NCBI RefSeq assembly: GCF_900177725.1
Contig: NZ_FXAT01000003.1
Coordinates: 310,001-374,000, forward strand
Reading direction: 5' to 3'
Origin: Paraburkholderia susongensis
GTDB taxonomy: Bacteria > Pseudomonadota > Gammaproteobacteria > Burkholderiales > Burkholderiaceae
DNA: 64,000 nucleotides
Shown: positions 46,451 to 56,347 of the stretch, piece after piece
Position numbering within the stretch: position 1 is the stretch's first letter
Layout: every line of letters starts with the position of its first letter
The notes under the pieces: generated by a model
The model's input: only the letters and a program-made list of their open reading frames with translations
What the model was told of the DNA's origin: nothing
The model's database searches: none
Program-made: the position numbers and the translations under genes

Positions 46451-47401
46451 ATGGATACGTCGACTGCCGTCCCGTTCAACGCTCCGCCTGCGTCGTCAGC
46501 GGCTCGTGATGGCTTCGACGCGCCGTCGCTCGCTGTTGCGCGCGAGCTGGAGCGGCTGCGCGCGCGGGTGCGCGAACTGTCGGCCGAACTCGTGCAGGCG
46601 CAGGAGAGCGCGCGCCGTCACGTGGCGCGCGAGTTGCACGACGGCGTCGGCGCCGAGCTGACCGCGACGCGCTTCGCGCTGGCCGGCGTCGAGACCTGGC
46701 TGCCCGCCGACGCCCCGCCGCAATGCTCGACCGCGCTCGCGGTCGCAAACCGCTCGCTCGACGCCGTCTATGCCGCGAGCCGCGAGGCCGTCGTGCAACT
46801 GCACGCGCCGTCGTTCGAAGCGGGTGTAGCCGGCGCGCTCACGCGCTGGATCAACGAATTCGCTGCGCGCACCCAGTTGCGCGCCACATTCACCTGCGCC
46901 GACGACGCACGGCTCGCGCGGCTATCTGCCGACGCGGCGCTCGCCGTGTTCCGTGTCGCGCAGGAAGCGCTGAACAATATTGCGAAACACGCGCGCGCGA
47001 GCTGTGCCGAGGTGCGCCTCGAGACCGGCCCGCGCCATCTGACGCTGCTCATCAGCGACGACGGCATCGGCCTGCGGCGCGGCGCGCGCGCGCGTGACGG
47101 CCAGGGTGGTGCAGGCGGTCCAGGCGGCCAATTCGGCCTCTCCGGCATGCAGGCGCGCTGCGCCGCGTTCGACGGCACGCTGCAGGTGAGCGCGCGGCGC
47201 GCGAGTGCCGGCCGTGGTGGCCGCGGCATTAGCGGCATTAACGGCCGGAGCGGCGACAATCATCAGTCCAGCCACACCGCCAACAACCCAGCCAACGCAA
47301 GCAACCAGCCCGCGCGCGGCACCCTCGTCCATGCGCGCTTCGCCTGGGACGCGATGCTCGCGCCCGCGTCGCGCGCCGCCCGGCGCGCGCTGCAATCGTG
47401 A
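46451..47401 (+). CDS. Cytoplasmic HisKA_3-type sensor histidine kinase
   Basis: A 316-residue protein with a coiled coil (about 25-55), a HisKA_3 dimerisation/phosphoacceptor motif RRHVARELHDGVG (His63) and an HATPase_c domain (NNIAKHA and DDGIGL). There is no membrane segment and no recognisable sensor domain. A Gly/Arg/Asn-rich insert (about 256-292) interrupts the end of the ATPase domain. It is followed after 10 nt by its response regulator. AGGGG precedes the ATG. The signal is unknown; it probably senses through the short N-terminus or a partner. Confidence 0.9.
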   Translation: MDTSTAVPFNAPPASSAARDGFDAPSLAVARELERLRARVRELSAELVQAQESARRHVARELHDGVGAELTATRFALAGVETWLPADAPPQCSTALAVANRSLDAVYAASREAVVQLHAPSFEAGVAGALTRWINEFAARTQLRATFTCADDARLARLSADAALAVFRVAQEALNNIAKHARASCAEVRLETGPRHLTLLISDDGIGLRRGARARDGQGGAGGPGGQFGLSGMQARCAAFDGTLQVSARRASAGRGGRGISGINGRSGDNHQSSHTANNPANASNQPARGTLVHARFAWDAMLAPASRAARRALQS

Positions 47402-47411
47402 GCACGCCATC

Positions 47412-48068
47412 ATGAGCCTGCGCATTCTGATCGCCGAAGATCACGCCGTGGTCCGCGAGAGCGTCCGCCAGTTGCTGCTCGATCGCGGCGTCGCACGCGA
47501 GGTCGCCGAGGCGCAAAGCGGCGCGGAAGCGCTCGACGCGGTCGGCCAGCAGAGCTTCGACGTCGCACTGCTCGACATTTCGCTGCCCGACATGAACGGT
47601 GTCGAAGTGGTCAAGCGCCTGAAGCGCAAGGCGCCGCGTGTAGCCGTTCTGATCTTCTCGATGTACCGCGAGGACCAGTACGCGGTGCGCGCGCTGAAGG
47701 CCGGGGCGTCCGGCTATCTGTCGAAAACGGTCGACGCCGCGCAGATGATCGGCGCGATCCAGCAGGTCGCCGCGGGCCGCAAGTACGTGAGCCCGGCGAT
47801 GGCCGAAGCGCTCGCCGATTACGTATCGTTCGACGGCGAGCAGCTGCCGCACGAAAAGCTCTCCGATCGCGAATACCAGACGCTCTGCATGCTCGCGTCG
47901 GGCAAACGGCTGACGGACATCGCCACCGCGCTGTCGCTATCGGTGAAGACGGTCAGCGTGTACCGCACGCGCCTGCTCGAAAAAATGAAGCTGCGCAACA
48001 ACGCCGAGCTGACGTTCTACGTGATGAGCAACCGTCTGGTGGACCTGAACCCGGCAATGGCGGGCTGA
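47412..48068 (+). CDS. NarL/FixJ-family response regulator
   Basis: A 218-residue regulator with a receiver domain (acidic pocket Glu9-Asp10, phosphoacceptor Asp55 in LLDI, Lys105 in YLSKT) and a LuxR-type HTH (KLSDREYQTLCMLASGKRLTDIATALSLSVKTVSVYRTRLLEKM). The partner is the preceding HisKA_3 kinase. ATG 47412 lies inside a longer open frame that overlaps the kinase gene; the receiver domain begins at this ATG. Confidence 0.94.
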   Translation: MSLRILIAEDHAVVRESVRQLLLDRGVAREVAEAQSGAEALDAVGQQSFDVALLDISLPDMNGVEVVKRLKRKAPRVAVLIFSMYREDQYAVRALKAGASGYLSKTVDAAQMIGAIQQVAAGRKYVSPAMAEALADYVSFDGEQLPHEKLSDREYQTLCMLASGKRLTDIATALSLSVKTVSVYRTRLLEKMKLRNNAELTFYVMSNRLVDLNPAMAG

Positions 48069-48366
48069 CCTCTCGCCGCACACGCGCGAGGATCCGCCGC
48101 GGGAAAAGTGGCCTGCGGCGCCACGGCAACGGCCACGGAGAGATTCCCTCCCCATTCGTCGCTCATCCGGTAAAAGCCATGTTCACAGTTCGCCCTCTGT
48201 ACGCGAACGCCACCCGGAAGCCCCATCCCGGCGGGAATTTCCGCTCTCCGTCCGTGCCCCAAACGTGCCGCTCCCAGCCGGAGAAGCGGTACGTATCGGC
48301 TAGAATGCCGGGTTTTCCCCGACATTCGGCGCGCAACACGCGTGCACTACTGGAGACCCCACGCCA

Positions 48367-49758
48367 ATGTCCCTGTTTCGCAAAAAGAGCGTCGAGCACA
48401 TGCTCGCGGCGAGCGCTCAGAACGCCGGCCTGAAAAAGGCGCTCGGCGCGCTCGACCTCACTTTCCTCGGCGTCGGCGCCATCATCGGCACCGGCATCTT
48501 CGTGCTGACCGGCACGGGCGCCGTGCAAGCCGGCCCCGCGCTGATGATCTCGTTCCTGATCGCAGCGATCGCCTGCGGCTTCGCCGCGCTCGCCTACGCG
48601 GAATTCGCGTCGACCATTCCGGTCGCCGGTTCGATCTACACGTACTCGTACGCGACGCTCGGCGAGCTGGCGGCGTGGATCATCGGCTGGGACCTGATGC
48701 TCGAGTACGGGCTCGCGACCTCGGCGGTGTCGGTCGGCTGGTCGGGCTACCTGCAATCGCTGCTGTCGGGCTTCGGCGTGTCGCTGCCGATGGCGCTGAC
48801 GGCGGCCCCCCGCGCCATCCCCGGACACGCAACGCTGTTCAACCTGCCCGCGTTCCTCGTGATGATGGCGATCACCACGCTGCTGTCGCTCGGCGTGCGC
48901 GAATCCGCGCGGATCAACAACATCATGGTCGCGATCAAGGTGACGGTCGTGCTGCTCGTGATCGCCGTGGGCGTATTCCACGTGAACCCGGCCAACTGGC
49001 ATCCGTTCATGCCGAACGGCTGGAGCGGCGTGTTCGGCGCGGCCGCGGTGATGTTCTTCGCGTTCATCGGCTTCGATTCCGTGTCGTCCGCGGCGGAAGA
49101 AGTGAAGAATCCGAAGCGCGATCTGCCGATCGGCATCATCGCATCGCTCGGCGTGTGCGCGGTGCTGTACGTCGCGGTGGCGGCGGTTGTGACCGGCATC
49201 GTGCCGTCGGCGAAGTTCATGGGCATTTCGCACCCGGTGTCGTATGCGCTGCAACTGGCTGGGCAGAACTGGGTCGCGGGCTTCATCGACCTCGGCGCCG
49301 TGCTCGGCATGCTGACCGTGATTCTCGTGATGGCCTACGGCCAGACGCGCGTGATCTTCGCGATGTCGCGCGACGGCCTGTTGCCCGCGAAGCTCTCGAA
49401 GGTGCATCCGCGTTTTGCGACGCCGTTCTTCACGACGTGGCTCGTCGGCATTTTCTTCGGCCTGATCGGCGCGCTCGTGCCGCTCAACGTGCTCGCTGAG
49501 CTGATCAATATCGGCACGCTCGCCGCGTTTTCGATGGTGTCGATCGCGGTGCTCGTGCTGCGCAAGACGCACCCCGAATTGCCGCGCGCGTTCCGCTGCC
49601 CCGGCGTGCCGGTCGTGCCGGTGCTCGCGGTCGCATCGTGCCTGTTCCTGATGTTCAACCTGCAAGGCATCACGTGGGCGGCCTTCGTGATCTGGCTCGC
49701 GATCGGCATGGTGATTTACTTCGGCTACTCGCGCCGGCATTCGAAACTGGCGAAGTAA
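48367..49758 (+). CDS. APC-family amino-acid permease (YfnA/CAT-like)
   Basis: A 463-residue transporter with about twelve membrane segments: TFLGVGAIIGTGIFVLTGTGAVQAGPALMISF in TM1, AYAEFASTIPVAGSIYTYSYATLGELAAWIIGWDLMLEYG in TM2-3 and FFAFIGFDSVSSAAEEVKNPKRDLPIGI in TM6. These are hallmarks of the cationic-amino-acid-transporter-like APC group. GGAG lies upstream of the ATG. The amino acid transported cannot be told from sequence. Confidence 0.93.
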   Translation: MSLFRKKSVEHMLAASAQNAGLKKALGALDLTFLGVGAIIGTGIFVLTGTGAVQAGPALMISFLIAAIACGFAALAYAEFASTIPVAGSIYTYSYATLGELAAWIIGWDLMLEYGLATSAVSVGWSGYLQSLLSGFGVSLPMALTAAPRAIPGHATLFNLPAFLVMMAITTLLSLGVRESARINNIMVAIKVTVVLLVIAVGVFHVNPANWHPFMPNGWSGVFGAAAVMFFAFIGFDSVSSAAEEVKNPKRDLPIGIIASLGVCAVLYVAVAAVVTGIVPSAKFMGISHPVSYALQLAGQNWVAGFIDLGAVLGMLTVILVMAYGQTRVIFAMSRDGLLPAKLSKVHPRFATPFFTTWLVGIFFGLIGALVPLNVLAELINIGTLAAFSMVSIAVLVLRKTHPELPRAFRCPGVPVVPVLAVASCLFLMFNLQGITWAAFVIWLAIGMVIYFGYSRRHSKLAK

Positions 49759-50120
49759 GGGCCGCAGTCTCATCAAACGGCGACCAAACTGCGACCGGAC
49801 TAACGCTCGCCGCGTAGCCCCCGCTTTCCGCTGATCTATCATGCGCCCCGTCATGCACCGCATACGGGGCGCAACTCTTTTCGGCGTCCCGTTCCTCAGA
49901 CGTCACACCGCTCTCCGTGCGCTTTCACCCGTCCTCTCGCGTGGAACACACTTCCCCTCATAGCGCGCTCGCGCGATTTGTGCTTTACTTTTCGGCAGAC
50001 CTATAAAACCCGCAACACCCTCATCGGACCTCGCGAATCGCAATCAGCACGCAGTCGAAGGAAGGCAAGGGCAATAAAAATCACAGGTCCGGTCTCACCC
50101 ACAGCAACCATCTTGCATGG

Positions 50121-50154
50121 GATCGGGGTAAGTGCCGAAGCACCCATTCCAGTC
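50121..50154 (+). promoter_or_regulatory. Leader hairpin, copy 1 of a tandem structured element
   Basis: GATCGGGGT pairs with ATTCCAGTC (one mismatch). Inside is a second stem GTGC/GCAC capped by the tetraloop CGAA. It shares the loop core GTGCC(G/A)AAGC with copy 2. Confidence 0.55.
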
Positions 50155-50173
50155 GACACGCCATAGCGTGTGG

Positions 50174-50207
50174 GATCGGAGTCGGTGCCAAAGCGCTCAC
50201 GCCGATC
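50174..50207 (+). promoter_or_regulatory. Leader hairpin, copy 2, adjoining the ribosome binding site
   Basis: GATCGGAGT pairs with ACGCCGATC (one A-G mismatch), with inner stem GTGC/GCGC and loop CAAA. Compared with copy 1, base changes keep pairing (for example G-U to G-C in the outer stem and U-A to U-G in the inner). It ends 3 nt before the AAGGAG of the small-subunit gene. Confidence 0.55.
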
Positions 50208-50224
50208 AACAAGGAGACAGCTTC

Positions 50225-50740
50225 ATGGCGATCAGCATCAGTCTGACGGTCAACGGCGCACCCGTGAGCGCCTCAATCGACCCTGGCACCCTGCTAGTCC
50301 AGTTCCTGCGCGAGCAATTGCGTCTGACCGGCACGCACATCGGCTGCGATACGGCCCAATGCGGCGCGTGCACGGTGCATCTGAACGGTCGCGCGATCAA
50401 GTCCTGCAACATCCTCGCCGTGCAAGCAGATGGCGCGGAGGTCACGACCATCGAAGGGCTCTCGCACAACGGCACGCTGCATCCGATGCAGGCCGCGTTC
50501 AAACACTGCCACGGTCTGCAATGCGGCTTCTGCACACCGGGCATGGTGATGAGCGCGGTATCGCTCGTGCAGCGTCAACCCGATCTGACCGGCGACGACG
50601 TGCGCGACCAGCTCGACGGCAATCTGTGCCGCTGTACGGGCTATCACAACATCGTCAAGGCCGTGCTCGAAGGCGCCGCGGGTATGAAGTCCGCCGGCGC
50701 CACCGCCGACGCAGCGGCCAGCGCGCCGGCCAACGCCTGA
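50225..50740 (+). CDS. Molybdenum hydroxylase small (2Fe-2S) subunit, CoxS/XdhA-like
   Basis: A 171-residue protein with two [2Fe-2S] domains: plant-type cysteines 41, 46, 49 and 61 ([12 protein letters not shown]) and the second cluster cysteines 100, 103, 135 and 137 ([21 protein letters not shown]). It passes electrons from the molybdenum site to FAD. The C-terminal Ala-rich tail is dispensable-looking. AAGGAG gives the RBS; the large-subunit gene follows after 10 nt. Confidence 0.95.
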   Translation: MAISISLTVNGAPVSASIDPGTLLVQFLREQLRLTGTHIGCDTAQCGACTVHLNGRAIKSCNILAVQADGAEVTTIEGLSHNGTLHPMQAAFKHCHGLQCGFCTPGMVMSAVSLVQRQPDLTGDDVRDQLDGNLCRCTGYHNIVKAVLEGAAGMKSAGATADAAASAPANA

Positions 50741-50750
50741 GGAGCCGACG

Positions 50751-53132
50751 ATGAACGCACCCGATACCCCGAGCCTCATCGGCGCCGCTGTCGAACGCAA
50801 GGAAGACTATCGCTTCCTGACCGGCAAAGGCCAGTACACCGACGACATCGTCCTGCCGCAACAAACCTACGCCGTGTTCCTGCGCTCGCCGCACGCGCAC
50901 GCGAAGATCAATCACATCGACACGGCGGCGGCGAAACAGTCGCCGGGCGTCGTCGCGATCTTCACCGGCGCGGACCTCGCCGCCGAGAACGTCGGCGGAC
51001 TGCCGTGCGGCTGGCTGATCCACAGCATCGACGGCAAGCCGATGAACGAGCCGCCGCATCCGGTGATCGCACATACGAAAGCGCGGCACGTCGGCGATCA
51101 GGTCGCGCTCGTGATCGCCGAATCGATCAAGGCCGCGAAAGACGCGGCCGAGCTGATCGACGTCGATTACGACGTGCTGCCGGCCGTGGTCGACACCACG
51201 CATGCGTCCGACCCGGGTCAGGCCGCCGTGCACGACGAAGTGCCCGACAACGTCTGCTACAACTGGGGCCACGGCGACAAGGCCGCGACCGACGCCGCGT
51301 TCGCCAAAGCCGCACACGTGACCACGCTCGACATCGTCAATAACCGGCTCGTGCCGAACGCGATCGAGCCGCGCGCGGTCAATGCGAACTATTCGGTGCA
51401 GGACGAGAGCTACACACTGTACGTGGCGAATCAGAACCCGCATGTCGAGCGGCTGCTGATGGCCGCGTTCGTGCTGTCGCTGCCGGAATCGAAGCTGCGC
51501 GTGATCGCACCGGACGTCGGCGGCGGCTTCGGCTCGAAGATCTTCCTGTACGCGGAAGACGTTGCGCTCACATGGGCGTCGAAGAAGATCGGCCGCCCGG
51601 TCAAATGGACCGCCGAGCGCTCCGAGGCCTTCCTCTCCGACGCGCACGGCCGCGATCACGTGACGAAAGCCGAACTCGCGATGGACGCCGACGGCAAGTT
51701 CCTCGCGATGCGCGTGCACACGATCGCAAACATGGGCGCCTATCTGTCGACGTTCGCGTCGAGCGTGCCGACGATCCTGTACGCGACGCTGCTCGCCGGG
51801 CAATACGCAACGCCCGCGATCTACGCGGAAGTGAAGGCGGTGTTCACCAACACGGTTCCCGTCGACGCCTATCGCGGCGCGGGCCGCCCGGAAGCGACGT
51901 TCGTCGTCGAGCGTCTCGTCGAAGCCGCGGCGCGCGAGATGAAGCTCGACCCCGCGGAAATCCGCCGCCGCAATTTCATCACCCAGTTTCCGTACGCGAC
52001 GCCGGTCGGCCTCACGTACGACACCGGCGATTACAACGTGCTACTCGCGCGCGCGCTCGAACTCGCGGACGTCAAAGGCTTCGCCGCGCGTCGGCAGGAA
52101 TCCGAAAAGAATGGCAAGCGGCGCGGGCTTGGCTACTCGTGCTACATCGAGGCATGCGGTCTCGCGCCATCGAACATCGCGGGCGCGCTCGGCGCGCGTG
52201 CGGGTCTATTCGAAGTCGGGCAGATTCGCGTGCATCCGACCGGTTCGGTGACGGTGTTCACGGGCTCGCACAGTCACGGCCAGGGGCATGAAACGACCTT
52301 CGCGCAGGTGGTCGCGGACCGGCTCGGCATTCCGCTCGAAAACGTCGAGGTCGTGCACGGCGACACTGGCCGCATCGCGTTCGGCATGGGCACGTACGGC
52401 TCGCGCTCGATCGCGGTGGGCGGCTCGGCAATCTCGAAGGCGCTCGACAAAATCGAAGCGAAGGCGAAGAAGATCGCCGCGCATCTGCTCGAAGCATCGG
52501 CCGAAGACATCGAATTCCAGAACGGCGTATTTCGCGTCGCGGGCACCGACCGCACGAAGGCATTCGCGGAAATTTCGCTCGCGGCCTACGTGCCGCACAA
52601 CTATCCGCTCGACGTGCTCGAACCGGGCCTCGAAGAAAGCGCGTTCTACGATCCGACCAACTTCACGTATCCGTCGGGCGCGTACATCTGCGAGATCGAA
52701 GTCGATCCTGAGACGGGCGTGTCCCTCATCCAGCAGTTCACGGCGGTCGACGATTTCGGCAACGTGATCAATCCGATGATCGTCGAGGGCCAGGTGCATG
52801 GCGGGCTCGCGCAGGGCATCGGCCAGGCGATGCTCGAGCGCTGCGTGTACGACAACGAAAGCGGCCAGTTGCTGTCCGGCTCGTACATGGACTACGCGAT
52901 GCCCCGTGCGTCCGATCTGCCCAACTTCACGGTGGAAACCGCGAAGGGCACGCCGTGCACGCACAATCCGCTCGGCGTCAAAGGCTGCGGCGAAGCGGGC
53001 GCGATCGGCTCGCCGCCGGCGGTCATCAACGCGATCATCGACGCGCTCGCGCCGCTCGGCGTGACCGATCTGCAGATGCCGGCCACGCCGCATCGCGTAT
53101 GGTCCGCGCTTCAAGCGGCAAAGCAACCCTGA
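50751..53132 (+). CDS. Molybdenum hydroxylase large subunit, form II CoxL-like
   Basis: A 793-residue xanthine-oxidase-family subunit binding molybdopterin (cytosine dinucleotide): GGGFGSK (258-264), the active-site loop AYRGAGR (373-379) and catalytic Glu748 in [12 protein letters not shown]. True CO dehydrogenases (form I) have AYXCSFR with a Cys ligand for copper; this protein has the form II motif and no such Cys. It therefore probably hydroxylates another substrate, such as a purine, heterocycle or aldehyde. GGAG precedes the ATG. Confidence 0.95.
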   Translation: MNAPDTPSLIGAAVERKEDYRFLTGKGQYTDDIVLPQQTYAVFLRSPHAHAKINHIDTAAAKQSPGVVAIFTGADLAAENVGGLPCGWLIHSIDGKPMNEPPHPVIAHTKARHVGDQVALVIAESIKAAKDAAELIDVDYDVLPAVVDTTHASDPGQAAVHDEVPDNVCYNWGHGDKAATDAAFAKAAHVTTLDIVNNRLVPNAIEPRAVNANYSVQDESYTLYVANQNPHVERLLMAAFVLSLPESKLRVIAPDVGGGFGSKIFLYAEDVALTWASKKIGRPVKWTAERSEAFLSDAHGRDHVTKAELAMDADGKFLAMRVHTIANMGAYLSTFASSVPTILYATLLAGQYATPAIYAEVKAVFTNTVPVDAYRGAGRPEATFVVERLVEAAAREMKLDPAEIRRRNFITQFPYATPVGLTYDTGDYNVLLARALELADVKGFAARRQESEKNGKRRGLGYSCYIEACGLAPSNIAGALGARAGLFEVGQIRVHPTGSVTVFTGSHSHGQGHETTFAQVVADRLGIPLENVEVVHGDTGRIAFGMGTYGSRSIAVGGSAISKALDKIEAKAKKIAAHLLEASAEDIEFQNGVFRVAGTDRTKAFAEISLAAYVPHNYPLDVLEPGLEESAFYDPTNFTYPSGAYICEIEVDPETGVSLIQQFTAVDDFGNVINPMIVEGQVHGGLAQGIGQAMLERCVYDNESGQLLSGSYMDYAMPRASDLPNFTVETAKGTPCTHNPLGVKGCGEAGAIGSPPAVINAIIDALAPLGVTDLQMPATPHRVWSALQAAKQP

Positions 53133-53160
53133 CCCAACGATCCTGAGCGGAGCATTCGAC

Positions 53161-53958
53161 ATGTATTCATTCGAGTATCAACGCGCGACGGATCCCAAAG
53201 CGGCCGCCGCAGCCCTCACCGCCGACAGCGATGCGAAGTTCCTCGCCGGCGGCCAGAGCCTGTTGCCGACGATGCGCCTGCGTCTCGCACAGCCGTCGCA
53301 ACTGATCGACGTGACGCGCATTCCCGCGCTCAAGTCGATCGCCGCCGACGCGAAAACGGTGACGGTCGGCGCAGCGGTTTGTCACGCTGACGTGGCCGAT
53401 CACGCGGACGTGCGGCGCGTGCTGCCCGCGCTCGCCGATCTCGCCGGACACATCGGCGACCGGCAGGTGCGCGCGCTCGGCACGATTGGCGGCTCGCTCG
53501 CCAACAACGATCCGGCCGCGTGCTATCCGGCAGCCGCCCTCGCGCTCGATGCGACCATCGTCACCGACCGGCGGCGCATCACGGCTAGCGACTTTTTCGT
53601 GGGGATGTACGAGACCGCGCTCGAACCCGACGAGCTGATCGTCGCCGTCGAGTTTCCGGTGCCCGAGCGCGCGGCCTACGAGAAGTTCAACAATCCCGCG
53701 TCGCATTTCGCGCTCGTCGGCGTGTTCGTCGCGAAGTTCGCGAGCGGCGTGCGCGTCGCGGTGACGGGCGCGGCGTCGTCGGTATTTCGTGTGCCCGAAC
53801 TCGAAAGCGCGCTGTCGGCGAACTTCGCGCCGGACGCCGCGCGTGCGGTGAGCGTGCCGTCCAGCGATCTGAACGACGACATGCACGCAAGCGCCGAGTA
53901 CCGCGCGCATCTGATTCCGTTGCTCGCCGCGCGCGCGGTCACGAAGGCAAATAGTTAG
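53161..53958 (+). CDS. Molybdenum hydroxylase medium (FAD) subunit, CoxM-like
   Basis: A 265-residue FAD-binding subunit with the two family motifs AGGQS (29-33) and TIGGS (108-112) plus NNDPAA, and the C-terminal CO-dehydrogenase-flavoprotein domain. It takes electrons from the Fe-S subunit and delivers them to quinone or another acceptor. It follows the large subunit after 28 nt. The small-large-medium order differs from the medium-small-large order of classical coxMSL. Confidence 0.94.
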   Translation: MYSFEYQRATDPKAAAAALTADSDAKFLAGGQSLLPTMRLRLAQPSQLIDVTRIPALKSIAADAKTVTVGAAVCHADVADHADVRRVLPALADLAGHIGDRQVRALGTIGGSLANNDPAACYPAAALALDATIVTDRRRITASDFFVGMYETALEPDELIVAVEFPVPERAAYEKFNNPASHFALVGVFVAKFASGVRVAVTGAASSVFRVPELESALSANFAPDAARAVSVPSSDLNDDMHASAEYRAHLIPLLAARAVTKANS

Positions 53959-53980
53959 CAATCTTGACTAATCAGGCCGA

Positions 53981-54012
53981 CTTGCCGCGCATCGATTCAT
54001 TGCGCGGGCAAG
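53981..54012 (+). terminator. Hairpin between the structural and maturation genes
   Basis: CTTGCCGCGC and GCGCGGGCAAG form a strong stem with an 11-nt loop and a one-base bulge, 22 nt after the medium-subunit stop. No T-run follows, so it may attenuate transcription or stabilise the upstream mRNA. Confidence 0.5.
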
Positions 54013-54173
54013 CCGGCTTCGCTCACTTCGCGCGCAAGGCAAATGCGAGGCCTTATTCCGCTTTTTCGCGCCTTGCTCGTTTTTTGCATGGCACTCGCGC
54101 CACGCTTCAGCGAGCGCCAGCCAGACACTAGTCAGGCATCCGTCACACCAGATCGCGCAGATTCAGGACCACC

Positions 54174-55055
54174 ATGCAGCCGGCTTCAATCGACGACACC
54201 CTCGCCCAACTCGCCGCCCAACGCTATTTCGCGAGCCGCGAACTCGCGACCGCGCTGTATCTCGCGCTGCGTATGGAGCGGCCACTGTTCGTCGAAGGCG
54301 AGCCGGGCGTCGGCAAGACCGAACTCGCGAAAGCGGCGGCGGGCATGCTCGGCACCACGCTCCTGCGGCTGCAATGCTACGAGGGACTCGACACCGCGAG
54401 CGCGCTCTATGAATGGGACTACCCGCGCCAGATCATGGCCCTGCGGCTTGCCGAAGCCACCGGCGAGCGGCCCGGCAACGACACGCTGTATCGCAACGAA
54501 TTCCTGCTCAAGCGTCCGCTCTTGCAGGCGCTGATGCCCGACGAACATCACCCCGGCGCGCGGCGCGTGCTGCTGATCGACGAAATCGATCGCGCCGACG
54601 AACCGTTCGAGGCGTTCCTGCTCGAACTGCTTTCGGACTTCCAGGTATCGATTCCCGAATACGGCACCGTGCGCGCGGCGCAACCGCCGCTCGTCGTCAT
54701 GACCTCGAACCGCACGCGCGAAGTACACGACGCGCTGAAGCGCCGTTGCCTCTATCAATGGATCGGCTATCCCGAGCGCGAGCGCGAACTCGAGATCGTC
54801 GCTGCGCGCGCGCCGCAAACGTCGGCGGAATTGCAGCGGCGCGCGGTCGATTTCGTGCATCGGCTGCGCGGCATGGATCTGTTCAAGGCGCCGGGCATCG
54901 CGGAAACGATCGACTGGTGCCGCGCGCTCGAAGCACTGGCCGTGACGGAACTCGATCCGCAATCGGTGCAGAACACGCTCGGCGTGCTGCTCAAGTACCA
55001 GGACGATCTCGCGCGCGTGGACGCCGCGCAGATCACGCAGTGTCTGTCCGCCTGA
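54174..55055 (+). CDS. coxD: MoxR-type AAA+ ATPase, CoxD-like
   Basis: A 293-residue AAA+ ATPase with Walker A GEPGVGKTE (about 43-51), Walker B VLLIDEIDRAD and sensor 1 MTSNRTRE. In carboxidotrophs CoxD partners the vWA protein CoxE to mature the active site of the Mo enzyme. CoxE lies 11 nt downstream here, so the same pairing is expected. It begins a second block of the operon after a 215-bp gap holding a hairpin. Confidence 0.93.
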   Translation: MQPASIDDTLAQLAAQRYFASRELATALYLALRMERPLFVEGEPGVGKTELAKAAAGMLGTTLLRLQCYEGLDTASALYEWDYPRQIMALRLAEATGERPGNDTLYRNEFLLKRPLLQALMPDEHHPGARRVLLIDEIDRADEPFEAFLLELLSDFQVSIPEYGTVRAAQPPLVVMTSNRTREVHDALKRRCLYQWIGYPERERELEIVAARAPQTSAELQRRAVDFVHRLRGMDLFKAPGIAETIDWCRALEALAVTELDPQSVQNTLGVLLKYQDDLARVDAAQITQCLSA

Positions 55056-55066
55056 GGATAGTTGGC

Positions 55067-56347
55067 ATGGCGAACCAAACCGGCCCGGACAATCGCAGCG
55101 ACGTGCGCCAGCGAGCCACGCCGGACGATAGCGCGCCGATGCTCGCGCGCAACGTCGTCCATTTCGTGCGCGTGCTGCGCGGCGCGGGCCTGCCGATGTC
55201 TCCCGCGCAATCCGTCGACGCACTCGCCGCGCTGCACTGGATCGACCTCGGCCGCCGCGACGACGTGCGCGCCGCCCTCGCCGCGCTGCTCGTCACCGCG
55301 CCCGACGAACGCGAACTCTTCAACGCCGCGTTCGACCTGTTCTGGCGCGACCCCGACTGGGAAGGCAAGCTGCGCGCGCTGCTGCTGCCGAAAGTTCGCG
55401 ACGGGCTGCCACCGCCAAAACGCAACAACCGCCTCGCCGATGCGCTCGCGGTGCGCATGCCGGCGTCCCCGCACCTCAAAACGCAGCAGGAAACCGAACA
55501 GCACGAACTGCGCGCGCACCTCACGTTCAGCGCCGAAGAGCGCTTGCGTCATCGCGATTTCGACACGCTCACCGCCGACGAATGGCGCACGCTGCGCCAT
55601 CTGATCCGCGCTCAGCGTCTGCCGCTCGCCACCGAGCCGACACGACGCCTGAAGGCCGCCTCGCACGGCACGCATGCGGACCTGCGCGCGAGCGCGCGGC
55701 ACGCGGTGCGCGCGGGCGGCGACTGGACCGTGTGGAAATATCGCGCGACCGTCGAGCGCAAGCCGCCGCTCGTGCTGTTGCTCGACATCTCCGGTTCGAT
55801 GAGCAGCTATTCGCGCGCGGTGCTGTACTTCTGCCACGCACTGCTGCAATCGCGCGAACGGCTACAGGTGTTCCTGTTCGGCACGCGGCTCACGAACGCG
55901 ACGCGCGCATTGCGCGAGCGCGACCCGGACGTGGCGATTGCCACGCTCAGCGATCAGGTGCTCGACTGGTCGGGTGGCACGCGCATCGGCATGGCGCTCG
56001 CCGAATTCAACCGGCGCTGGGCGCGCCGCGTGCTCACAGGCCGCGCGACCGTGCTGCTCGTCACCGACGGTCTCGATCACGAAGCGATCGACGTGCTCGA
56101 CACCGAAATGGCACGCCTCGCGCGCTTCGCGCATCGCATCGTCTGGCTCAATCCGCTGCTGCGTTTCAGCGGCTTCACTCCGAAAGCGCGCGGCGTGCAG
56201 GCGATCCTGCCGTATGTCGACGCGCATCGTCCGGTTCATAATCTAGACAGTCTGGCAGCGTTCGGCCGCGATCTCGCGCAACTCACGCGCGCACCTCGCC
56301 ACGCCGTTGCCGCTACGACAATCGCAGGAGCAACGTCATGGAATTGA
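55067..56347 (+). CDS. coxE: vWA-domain maturation protein, CoxE-like
   Basis: A 426-residue protein with a C-terminal von Willebrand A domain whose MIDAS is LLLDISGSMSSYS (about 240-252), followed by DWSGGTRIG and LLVTDGLD. The N-terminal half is the conserved CoxE helical region. It works with the CoxD ATPase in Mo-hydroxylase activation. GAGG lies upstream of ATG 55067; the longer frame back to 54413 runs through coxD. It overlaps the next gene by 10 nt. Confidence 0.92.
   Translation: MANQTGPDNRSDVRQRATPDDSAPMLARNVVHFVRVLRGAGLPMSPAQSVDALAALHWIDLGRRDDVRAALAALLVTAPDERELFNAAFDLFWRDPDWEGKLRALLLPKVRDGLPPPKRNNRLADALAVRMPASPHLKTQQETEQHELRAHLTFSAEERLRHRDFDTLTADEWRTLRHLIRAQRLPLATEPTRRLKAASHGTHADLRASARHAVRAGGDWTVWKYRATVERKPPLVLLLDISGSMSSYSRAVLYFCHALLQSRERLQVFLFGTRLTNATRALRERDPDVAIATLSDQVLDWSGGTRIGMALAEFNRRWARRVLTGRATVLLVTDGLDHEAIDVLDTEMARLARFAHRIVWLNPLLRFSGFTPKARGVQAILPYVDAHRPVHNLDSLAAFGRDLAQLTRAPRHAVAATTIAGATSWN

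Larger units (their letters stand above)
49759..50224 (+). promoter_or_regulatory. Promoter and leader of the Mo-hydroxylase operon
   Basis: This 466-bp gap has no gene. A plausible promoter is TTGTGC (49978-49983) with TATAAA (50002-50007), spacing 18. Transcription from it would give a leader of about 210 nt carrying two tandem hairpins (50121-50154 and 50174-50207) before the RBS AAGGAG (50211-50216). Confidence 0.5.

Noticed and set aside
48163..49863. 566-residue minus-strand open frame
   Set aside because: Antisense to the APC permease, His/Arg/Glu-rich, no domain.
50225..53958. True aerobic CO dehydrogenase (coxMSL)
   Set aside because: The large subunit has AYRGAGR and no AYXCSFR, and the gene order is small-large-medium.
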